From Pseudooceanicola endophyticus (lineage in GTDB: Bacteria; Pseudomonadota; Alphaproteobacteria; Rhodobacterales; Rhodobacteraceae), in the NCBI RefSeq assembly GCF_018760365.1, contig NZ_JAHIAB010000007.1, forward strand, positions 186,001 through 250,000: a stretch of 64,000 bases of DNA. The letters are read 5' to 3'. The notes under the pieces were generated by a model. That model was not told the origin of the DNA, searched no databases, and worked only from the letters and a program-made list of their open reading frames with translations. The position numbers and the translations under genes were made by a program. Positions 9,846 through 17,135 of the stretch are shown here, piece by piece (within the stretch, counting starts at the first letter, position 1; every line of letters starts with the position of its first letter).

Positions 9846-10930
9846 TCTTCACGGGCTCCGACGATCTGGCCTGCTTTCAGCGATCCGGCGCCACGGGTGA
9901 CGACCTCGTCGCCCACCGCGATGCCGCTGCGGATCTCGACCCGGGTGCCCAGCGGGGCGCCCAGCGTCACCGTCACGGCCTGCACGGCCCGGCTTCCGGG
10001 GGTGACGCGCCAGACGCTGGGGGCATCGGGCGTGCCGGCAATGGCGCTTTTGGGCAGGGTGATCACCTCTTCGCCGGTGACGGCATAGGTGGCGCGCACC
10101 AGCGATCCGATGCGGAAGGCGGGAAGGCCCGGGCCCTCGGCGATGCGCAACCGCAGGGTCCTGCCGCGCAGCCTGTCATCGGCCACCGGCTCCACCAGGC
10201 GCAACGTGGCGCGGGCGGTTTCGGCATCGCCCTCCTGCCGGCGCAGGGTGAAAACCGCATCCGGCGGCAGCACCGAAAGGAATTCGGCCGGCACGTCAAT
10301 CACCGCCTCCCGTCCCGTCAGATCCGCCAGCGTCAGCACCGTGGTGCCCGAGGCGACCACAGTGCCGACCTCGACCGGGCGGGTCAGGATGATGCCGTCC
10401 GAGGGCGCGGTCAGCGTGGCGTAGTCCAGCGCATCCTGAGCGCTGTCCAGGTCGGCCTGGGCCGAGGTCACACTGGCAGCCGCGGAATCGTAGCTGGCCC
10501 GGGCGGATTCCAGATCGGACTGGCTGGCGATGTTGCGCGCCTTCAGCGATTGCGTGCGCTCCCAGCTGGTGCGCGCGTAATCCGCCTGCGCCTGCGCAGA
10601 GGACAGCGCCGCCTGGGCGGCATCCACATCCTGTTGCAGCGTCACCCGATCCAGCGTCGCCAGCACCTGGCCCTTCTGCACCCGGTCCCCCACCTGCACC
10701 GGCAGGGTCGCGATGCGGCCCACGGTCTGGAAGGCCAGGTCGGTTTCATGGGCGGCCTCGACCTCTCCGGGGAAGGCGCGTTCGCGTGTCGGGTCCGCCG
10801 TCACGATTTCCGAGATCACCGGGCGGGGCGTTGCGGCGGCCCCGGTATCTGTCCCGCTCTCTGCCCGGGTGTCCGCCTGTGCGGGCAGCGCCAGCAGGGC
10901 CAGCAGCGCAAGGGTCATCGGCGCCTTCAT
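9842..10930 (-). CDS. RND efflux periplasmic adaptor, second of a pair (system 2)
   Basis: A 362-residue adaptor with a cleavable-looking signal peptide (MKAPMTLALLALLALPAQA). Lipoyl halves are visible as TVGRIATLPVQVGDRVQKGQVLATLD and DYATLTAPSDGIILTRPVEVGTVVASG, flanking an alpha hairpin of Ala/Gln/Ser-rich heptads at about 100-170. C-terminal beta domains follow. It overlaps the previous adaptor gene and the pump gene by four bases each, so the three proteins are translationally coupled. It corresponds by position to TriB. Both adaptors of such systems are thought to alternate around the pump trimer; that is inference from the TriABC family. Confidence 0.92.
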   Translation of the reverse strand: MKAPMTLALLALLALPAQADTRAESGTDTGAAATPRPVISEIVTADPTRERAFPGEVEAAHETDLAFQTVGRIATLPVQVGDRVQKGQVLATLDRVTLQQDVDAAQAALSSAQAQADYARTSWERTQSLKARNIASQSDLESARASYDSAAASVTSAQADLDSAQDALDYATLTAPSDGIILTRPVEVGTVVASGTTVLTLADLTGREAVIDVPAEFLSVLPPDAVFTLRRQEGDAETARATLRLVEPVADDRLRGRTLRLRIAEGPGLPAFRIGSLVRATYAVTGEEVITLPKSAIAGTPDAPSVWRVTPGSRAVQAVTVTLGAPLGTRVEIRSGIAVGDEVVTRGAGSLKAGQIVGAREE

Positions 10931-11991
10931 GGCTGCACCTCCTGTCCGGCTACGGTCCGGCCCGGGTAAAGCCCCTGGGCGCCCTGCCCCACCACGACCT
11001 CTCCGTCCTTCAGCCCGGAGGCCACCAGGATCGAGTCGTCGGTAAAGGCCGAGATGGTGATCGCACGCAGCGACACGGTATTGTCCGCGCCCACCACCCA
11101 GACCGCCGGCCCCTCCGCGGTCGAGGTCAGCGCCGTCCAGGGCACCGTGATCTCGGGCGGCAGCGGGAAGGTCAGCATCCCCTCGACCGCCTCGCCGATG
11201 GTCAGGGTCCGGGCGCTGTCCTCGTCGATGCGGGCCTTGGTGGTCACCGTGCCGTTGTCGGCCACCACCGGAGAGATTTCCGAGACCGTGGCGGTGACCG
11301 CCTGGCTGCTGTCGCCGGTCACGGGCCGGATCGACACCCGCGCGCCAAGCGCCTGGTCCAGGTCCTCCATGTCGGGCGCCAGAAAGACCGCCTCGCGCCC
11401 CGAGACCCCGGCCAGCGTGACGATGGCGGTGCCCGCGCTGACCACCTGCCCCGGCTCGGCCGAGCGTTCGGTGACCACCGCATCCTCCACGGCGCGCAGC
11501 ACGGTATCCTCCTCGGTGCGGCGGGCGGCGGCCAGCTGGGCCTGGGCCTGGTCCCGCGATCCCTTCGCGGTCAGGTAGCTTTCGGTCGCGCTGTCCAGAT
11601 CCGCCTGGGTGCCCGAGCCGCGCTCCAGCAGGCCCTGCGCCCGGTCCCGCGCCTGCCGCGCCTGCACCAGCGAGGCCTCGGCCGCCTGCAGCGCCGCCTG
11701 GGCCGAACGCAGGCTGGCCTCGGCCTGCTTGGGATCGATCCGGGCGATCTCCTCTCCGGCATGGACCACGTCGCCCACATCCACCGAGACGGAAATCACG
11801 CGGCCGCCATCGCGAAAGCCCGCCGAATAGCTTTCAAGCGCCTCGATCGTGCCGGACAGGCGGAAATCGCGCAGCGGCGTCACCGTCTTCACCGGGACCA
11901 GCTGCACCGGCAGGGCATCGCCCGCCAGAACGGCGCAGGGGGCCGCCAGCGCCAGCGCGCAGAGGGCAGTTGCGGTCAGTAAGGTCCTCAT
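10927..11991 (-). CDS. RND efflux periplasmic adaptor, first of a pair (system 2)
   Basis: A 354-residue adaptor when started at the ATG at 11989-11991, which has GGAGG five to six bases upstream and gives a proper signal peptide (MRTLLTATALCALALAAPCAVLAG). The open frame runs 28 codons further upstream without signal-peptide character. Lipoyl halves are GFRDGGRVISVSVDVGDVVHAGEEIARID and VEDAVVTERSAEPGQVVSAGTAIV, with an alpha hairpin between them (about 75-145). It is the first gene of a four-gene operon (adaptor, adaptor, TriC-like pump, TetR) in which every junction is a four-base overlap. By position it corresponds to TriA. The two adaptors are clearly diverged from each other. Confidence 0.9.
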   Translation of the reverse strand: MRTLLTATALCALALAAPCAVLAGDALPVQLVPVKTVTPLRDFRLSGTIEALESYSAGFRDGGRVISVSVDVGDVVHAGEEIARIDPKQAEASLRSAQAALQAAEASLVQARQARDRAQGLLERGSGTQADLDSATESYLTAKGSRDQAQAQLAAARRTEEDTVLRAVEDAVVTERSAEPGQVVSAGTAIVTLAGVSGREAVFLAPDMEDLDQALGARVSIRPVTGDSSQAVTATVSEISPVVADNGTVTTKARIDEDSARTLTIGEAVEGMLTFPLPPEITVPWTALTSTAEGPAVWVVGADNTVSLRAITISAFTDDSILVASGLKDGEVVVGQGAQGLYPGRTVAGQEVQP

Positions 11992-12077
11992 TCCGGCCTC
12001 CGGTCGGGTGGCTTCGGGCAGCGCACGCCGCCTTGCCCGCAGGCCCGGCCACATGTCGCCTTCACCTCGACTCACAT

Positions 12078-12099
12078 TGACGTCATTGTCAAGTTGACA
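12078..12099. promoter_or_regulatory. Palindromes between divergent efflux operons, candidate TetR operator
   Basis: A perfect 13-base palindrome, TGTCAA-G-TTGACA, occupies 12087-12099, and TGACGTCA (perfect, 8 bases) occupies 12078-12085 directly beside it. A further TGTCA half-site follows at 12104-12108. They lie in the 236-base gap between the adaptor start at 11991 (minus) and the adaptor start at 12228 (plus), where a TetR dimer or pair of dimers could control both operons. Each TTGACA also resembles a -35 box, but I find no good -10 at the right distance in either direction. Confidence 0.5.
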
Positions 12100-12227
12100 C
12101 GGATGTCAGTTTGTCGCGGGGCGGAAACCCGACAAATTTCTCGACGGAAACGGGGCAAGATCCCGTATCATTGCGAAACCTGCCCGCAAAACCGCCCTGC
12201 CCGCCGCCCGAGAAGGACCCTTTTGCC

Positions 12228-13817
12228 ATGCGCGTGATGCTGAGACTCGTGATCGTCGTGACCCTGACACTGATGGCGGCTGGGCTGGCGATCTTCGAGG
12301 GAGAGCGGCTGTGGCGCGCCGTGACCGCCGGGGCGGAGGGCGCGGGCCAAGGTGCCGGCGGGCCGCCGGGCATGGGCGGGCTCGGACGCGGGACGGGCGG
12401 CTACAGCGCCCCCGAGGCCAGGGTCGCCACCACCGCGCCGACCCGCGTCACCCCCGAGATCGCCGCCTATGGCCGGCTGGCGGCGCAGGCCCGCGCCAGC
12501 GTCTGGGCCCCCGCCGCGGGCACCGTGGCCCTGGTCCGCGACGGGCTGGCCGACGGCACCCGCGTCCCCGCCGGAGCGCTGCTGGTGCAGCTGGACGATG
12601 CCGCTGCCGGCACGGCGGTGCAGCTGGCAGAGGCGGCGCTGCACCGCGCCCGGCTGGCCCAGGAGGAGACCACCCGCCAGGCCGAGGCGACCCGCGCTGA
12701 CCTGGACCGGCAGCAGCAGATCCTGGAGATCCGCCAGGCCGAGGCCCGGCGCATCCGGACACTGCTGGACAAGGGATCGGGCGTGCAATCCGACCTCGAC
12801 AGTGCGCGGCTGGCAGTGATCGACGCCGAGCAGAGCCTGGTCGACAGCCGCAACATCCTGGCCGAGCTGGCCAATACCGCCCGCCAGGACGCGCTGGAGG
12901 TTTCCGATGCCGGGGCCGAGCTGGCCAGCGCGCGGCGCGCCCTGGGGGATCTGGGCATCCGCGCCGGGATCACCGGGGTCTTTCACGGCACGGTGCCGGT
13001 GGTGGGCGAGGCGCTGTCCTCGGGGGCCGAGCTGGGCGTGATCACGGATCTCGACCACCTGCAGGCGCGGCTTGATCTGACCGCGCAGGAGATCGACCGC
13101 ATCCAGGCCCCCGGCGGCGGGCTGCAGCCGCTGGCGGTGACGCTGCAGAGCCCCGGCGGGACCCGCAGCTACCCGGCGGTGCTGTCCCACGTGACCCTGG
13201 CCGAGGATGACACCACCGGCACCGCCCGCACCGTGATCGCGCAACTCGACCCCGCCGGCTGCCCCTGCCCCCTGCCCGGCAGCTTCGTCACCGCGCGGAT
13301 CGCGGAGCCGGCGCTGGAGCAGGTGGTCGTGCTGCCCGCCACCGCCCTGTCGGTCGATGGCAAGGCGCTGGTGCTGGGCCAGGACGACCGGCTGCGCGAG
13401 GTCCAGATGACCGTGCTGCGCCGGCTGGGCAACAATGTCGCCGTCGCGGCCCCCGAGACGCCGCTGACCTACGTGCGCGAGCGCAGCCCGCAGCTGGGCG
13501 CCGGGCTGCGCGTGCGCCCGGTGCCGGCCGAGACCGCCACAGAGGCCGCCACAGAAGCCGGGGGGCAGGCCGATGCCGGGGCCCCGGTGCCCGGGACCCG
13601 CGCCACCGGCCTGGCCGGACCCGGCGCGTCCCGCGCCGGCTCCGGCGGCGCCCCGGACGGACCGATGGTGCCCCTGGACGACAGTCGCCGGGCCGCTCTG
13701 GCGGCGCAGGTCCGTGCCTCGGACCTGTCGGAGGGCGCCCAGGCGCGGATGCTGGCGCTGCTGCGCCGCGACGAGGTGCCCCAGGGACTGATCGACCAGC
13801 TCTCGGCAGGGAACTGA
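12228..13817 (+). CDS. RND efflux adaptor with long C-terminal helical tail (system 3)
   Basis: A 529-residue adaptor, long for the family (usually 350-420). The start ATG at 12228 has AAGGA about nine bases upstream and begins a signal anchor (MRVMLRLVIVVTLTLMAAGLAI). A Gly-rich linker follows at about 33-58, then the first lipoyl half (SVWAPAAGTVALVRDGLADGTRVPAGALLVQLD), an alpha hairpin at about 120-245, the second half and beta domains. After about residue 425 comes an Ala/Gly/Thr/Pro-rich linker and a final charged helical segment (LDDSRRAALAAQVRASDLSEGAQARMLALL) absent from ordinary adaptors. A C-P-C motif sits in the beta-barrel part (PAGCPCPLPG). The pump gene begins four bases after the stop. 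Confidence 0.85.
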   Translation: MRVMLRLVIVVTLTLMAAGLAIFEGERLWRAVTAGAEGAGQGAGGPPGMGGLGRGTGGYSAPEARVATTAPTRVTPEIAAYGRLAAQARASVWAPAAGTVALVRDGLADGTRVPAGALLVQLDDAAAGTAVQLAEAALHRARLAQEETTRQAEATRADLDRQQQILEIRQAEARRIRTLLDKGSGVQSDLDSARLAVIDAEQSLVDSRNILAELANTARQDALEVSDAGAELASARRALGDLGIRAGITGVFHGTVPVVGEALSSGAELGVITDLDHLQARLDLTAQEIDRIQAPGGGLQPLAVTLQSPGGTRSYPAVLSHVTLAEDDTTGTARTVIAQLDPAGCPCPLPGSFVTARIAEPALEQVVVLPATALSVDGKALVLGQDDRLREVQMTVLRRLGNNVAVAAPETPLTYVRERSPQLGAGLRVRPVPAETATEAATEAGGQADAGAPVPGTRATGLAGPGASRAGSGGAPDGPMVPLDDSRRAALAAQVRASDLSEGAQARMLALLRRDEVPQGLIDQLSAGN

Positions 13818-13820
13818 GCC

Positions 13821-16800
13821 ATGGGGCTGCTGCGCTTCTTCACCCGCCACGGCACCGCCGCCAACCTGCTGCTGGTCGCCATCGTGGCCTTCGGTCTCTA
13901 TGCCGCGACCCAGATCCGCGCGCAGTACTTTCCCGACGTGGTGTCGGAGGCGATCACCATCACGGTGAAATGGGACGATGCCTCGGCGGAGGATGTCGAC
14001 AAGTCGATCATCGCCGTCGCCACCCCCGACCTGCTGGAGGTCGAAGGGGTCAGCGACCTGTCCGCCATCGCCCGCGACGGCCGCGCCCGCATCACGCTGG
14101 AGTTCGAGCCGGGCTGGAACCTTGACCGCGCGATGAACGAGGTCGAGGCGGCGATGCCTGCGGCCTCGGCCCTGCCGGGTGGCGCGGAAACGCCGGTGAT
14201 CCGGCGCTCGGCCTGGCGGGACGGCGTGCTGACGGTGGTGCTGTCGGGCGATCTGGACCGCCCGCAGATGGAGCGGCTGGGCGAGACGCTGAAGGGCGAT
14301 CTGCAACGCGCCGGGGTGACCCGGATCAGCCTGCGCGGGCTGACCGCGCCGCGCATCGCGGTGGTCGCGGACCCGGCGGCGCTGGCGGAATACGGGCTGA
14401 CCCTGTCGGACCTTTCCGACCAGGTCGAGACCGAGGCCACCGAAGCCTCGGGCGGGCAGCTCTCGGACAGCGCCACCCGGCTGCGCGCCGGGCATGACCG
14501 CCGCGATGCCGACAGCATCCGTGCCATCCGCATCGAGACCGACCGCGGCCCCGTCGCCCTGAGCGACCTGGCCCGGGTTACGGTGGACAGCGCCGGTTCG
14601 GGGCGGGCCTATTTCATGGCGGGCCGCGCCGCCGTGACGATCGCGGTGGATCGTGGCGTCGGCGGCGATGCCCTGAAGATCCAGAAGACCGTGCGGCAGG
14701 TCTCGGACCGGTTCCTGGAAAGCGCTCCCCCAGGGCTGAGGATCGACCTGATCGACAACAAGGCCGCCCGGATCTCGGACCGGCTGGCGATCCTGGTCGA
14801 CAACGGCATCTTCGGGCTGCTGCTGGTGCTGGGGCTGCTCTACCTGTTCCTGTCTCCCTCGGCGGCGCTCTGGGTCGCCGCCGGCATCCCGGTGTCGCTG
14901 GCCGCGGGCATCGGGCTGATGTGGCTGACCGGGCAGTCGCTCAACATGATCTCGCTCTTCGCGCTGATCCTGTGCCTTGGGATCATCGTCGACGATGCCA
15001 TCGTGGTCGCCGAACATGCCGAGTACCGCCACCGCAGCCTTGGCGAACGCCGCCCCCGCGCCGCCGAACGGGCGGCGATCCGGATGCTGGGGCCGGTGCT
15101 GGCCTCGACCGTGACGACCGTGGTGGCCTTCCTGTCGCTGCACTGGGTGGGCGGCCATTTCGGCAGCTTCATCGCGACGATCCCGCTGGTGGTGGCCGCC
15201 GTGCTGGTGGCCTCTCTGGCGGAATGCTTCCTGGTGCTGCCCCATCACATGGCCCGCGGGCTGGGGCGGCTGGACGATGGCCCGCTCGGCGCGCCGGCCC
15301 GCGCCGTCACCCGCGGCTTCGACCGGATGCGCGCCGCGATCTTCGAGCCGGCGCTGCGATGGGTGATCCGGCTGCGTTACGCGGTGCTGCTGCTGGCCGT
15401 GGCCGCCACCCTCCAGGCGGTACTGATGATCCAGACCCGCGAGGTGCAGTGGCGCTTCTTCCAGTCCCCGCGCAGCGACACGATCACCGCCAATATCGCC
15501 ATGCTGGACGGCGCCACCCGCGACGACACCCTGGCCATGCTGAAGGAGGTGGACCGCGCTACCCGGGCCGTGCGCAGCCGTTTCACCGCCGACTACGGCG
15601 CCGATCCCGTGCAATACGAGATCAGCCAGATCGGCGGCACCGCCGGTCGCGGCCTGGCGATCGAAGACGACAAGGACACCGACCTGCTGGCCGCCATCAG
15701 CATCGGGCTGATCCCTCCGGACCAGCGGCCTTACGGCAGCGATGCCTTCGTGCAGGCGCTGGAGGCCGAGCTGCGCAAGCCCGACACGCTGGAAACCTTC
15801 TCGTTCCGGGCCGGGCGCTACGGACCGGCCAGCGACGGGCTGAGCGTGATCTTCGCCGGCGACGACCTGGAGAAGCTGAAGGCGGCCTCCCTGGCCCTCC
15901 AGGAGCAGCTGGCCGGGATCCCCGAGGTCAGCGGCGTCCAGGACGACATGAGCCGCGGCACCATCGACCATGCGCTGAGCCTGAACGCCTATGGCCGGGC
16001 ACTGGGGTTTCAGGTGGGCGCGCTGGCCACCGAATTGTCGGCCCGGCTCTCGGGGCTGACGGCGCTGACCTACCTTGATGGCAGCCGCGAGGCCGAGATC
16101 GACGTCGAGCTGCCAGAGGGCGCGATCAGCGCCGGCTATCTTGACGAGATCCGCCTGCAGTCGCAGGTCACCGGCGAATGGGTGCGCCTGGGCGAAATCG
16201 TCGATGTCGCGCCCCGCCCCGCCCTGGGCAGCCTGCGCCGCGAGAACGGCCGCAACCTGCTGCATGTGACCGGCGACCTGGACGACAGCGACGCCGCCCG
16301 GGCCGAGGCGGTGCGCGACCGGCTGAACAGCGGGATCCTGCCCGGCATCGCGCAGACCTATGGCGTGGACTACGCCCTGGGCGGCCAGGCCGAACAGGAG
16401 CGCGCCTTCCTGAGCGACGCCATGAAGGGCTACCTGATCTGCCTGATCGGCATCTACATGACGCTGGCCCTGGTGCTGGGCCGCTGGGGCCAGCCGCTGG
16501 TGATCCTGGCCGTTGTGCCCTTCGGCCTGATCGGCGTGGTCTGGGGCCATGCGCTGTGGAACATGCCACTGTCGATCTTCTCGGTCGTCGGCATGATCGG
16601 CATGAGCGGCATCATCGTGAACGATTCCATCGTGCTGGTCTCGGCCATCGACGAGAAGCTGCCCAGCCGCGCCACCATCCCGGCGGTGATCGAGGCCACC
16701 TCGCAGCGACTGCGCCCGGTGCTGCTGACCACCCTGACCACGGTGCTGGGCCTGGCACCGCTGCTGACCGAACGCTCCAGCCAGGCGGAATTCCTCAAGC

Positions 16801-16988
16801 CCATGGTGGTGACGCTGTGCTACGGGCTGGGGCTGGGCTTCGTGCTGGTGCTGCTGGTGGTCCCCTCGGTCGTGGTGATCAAGCACGACCTGTCGCTGGC
16901 GTTGCGCAGCACCCGCCGTCTGCCCGGCCTGCTGGCCCGGCTACAGGCCCGTCGCCGCAGGGCCGCCTCCAAACCGTACGAAATGTGA
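13821..16988 (+). CDS. RND efflux pump permease (system 3)
   Basis: A 1055-residue RND permease. The first helix (LRFFTRHGTAANLLLVAIVAFGLYAA) is followed by QYFPDVVSEAITITVKWDDASAEDVDKSI, the loop found in a branch of hydrophobe/amphiphile exporters common in alpha- and gammaproteobacteria. The proton-relay pair is in LGIIVDDAIVVAEHAEY near residues 391-392. The second half repeats the topology and has GMSGIIVNDSIVLVSAID in the matching helix. It works with the long adaptor four bases upstream. Its C-terminus is cytoplasmic and very basic (RLQARRRRAASK). No local regulator gene accompanies this pair; the TetR-type operator region at 12078-12099 is shared with system 2. Substrate unknown. Confidence 0.94.
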   Translation: MGLLRFFTRHGTAANLLLVAIVAFGLYAATQIRAQYFPDVVSEAITITVKWDDASAEDVDKSIIAVATPDLLEVEGVSDLSAIARDGRARITLEFEPGWNLDRAMNEVEAAMPAASALPGGAETPVIRRSAWRDGVLTVVLSGDLDRPQMERLGETLKGDLQRAGVTRISLRGLTAPRIAVVADPAALAEYGLTLSDLSDQVETEATEASGGQLSDSATRLRAGHDRRDADSIRAIRIETDRGPVALSDLARVTVDSAGSGRAYFMAGRAAVTIAVDRGVGGDALKIQKTVRQVSDRFLESAPPGLRIDLIDNKAARISDRLAILVDNGIFGLLLVLGLLYLFLSPSAALWVAAGIPVSLAAGIGLMWLTGQSLNMISLFALILCLGIIVDDAIVVAEHAEYRHRSLGERRPRAAERAAIRMLGPVLASTVTTVVAFLSLHWVGGHFGSFIATIPLVVAAVLVASLAECFLVLPHHMARGLGRLDDGPLGAPARAVTRGFDRMRAAIFEPALRWVIRLRYAVLLLAVAATLQAVLMIQTREVQWRFFQSPRSDTITANIAMLDGATRDDTLAMLKEVDRATRAVRSRFTADYGADPVQYEISQIGGTAGRGLAIEDDKDTDLLAAISIGLIPPDQRPYGSDAFVQALEAELRKPDTLETFSFRAGRYGPASDGLSVIFAGDDLEKLKAASLALQEQLAGIPEVSGVQDDMSRGTIDHALSLNAYGRALGFQVGALATELSARLSGLTALTYLDGSREAEIDVELPEGAISAGYLDEIRLQSQVTGEWVRLGEIVDVAPRPALGSLRRENGRNLLHVTGDLDDSDAARAEAVRDRLNSGILPGIAQTYGVDYALGGQAEQERAFLSDAMKGYLICLIGIYMTLALVLGRWGQPLVILAVVPFGLIGVVWGHALWNMPLSIFSVVGMIGMSGIIVNDSIVLVSAIDEKLPSRATIPAVIEATSQRLRPVLLTTLTTVLGLAPLLTERSSQAEFLKPMVVTLCYGLGLGFVLVLLVVPSVVVIKHDLSLALRSTRRLPGLLARLQARRRRAASKPYEM

Positions 16989-17073
16989 TAAAAAAATCAG
17001 CTGCTTCGCAAAGCTTTGCCGAGCCCCCTACGGAAGCCATTAAATGATTTGCAACGCCGATTTCCAAAGATAG

Positions 17074-17109
17074 CCTCTCAGTAGAGGGGTCCGACCGGTT
17101 CGCAACCGG
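17074..17109 (+). promoter_or_regulatory. Tandem hairpins in the leader of the histidine kinase gene
   Basis: Two stem-loops lie in a row 27-62 bases before the kinase start: CCTCT-CAGT-AGAGG (17074-17087) and CCGGTT-CGC-AACCGG (17095-17109). Neither is followed by a T run, so a simple terminator for the pump gene is unlikely. The kinase start lacks a ribosome site at the usual distance, so folding here could affect its translation. Function is unproven. Confidence 0.35.
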
Positions 17110-17135
17110 ATAGAGAGACAGGCATACGATCATAC

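Noticed and set aside
7221-10088. A 955-codon plus-strand frame opposite the TriC-like pump
   Set aside because: Antisense shadow; no recognisable domain, and it crosses the pump and adaptor genes.
12168-16886. A 1572-codon open frame on the minus strand
   Set aside because: It lies opposite an adaptor-pump pair with clear family motifs, and its translation is His/Gln/Arg/Gly-rich with no domain. Long antisense frames are expected from the extreme G/C third-position bias.
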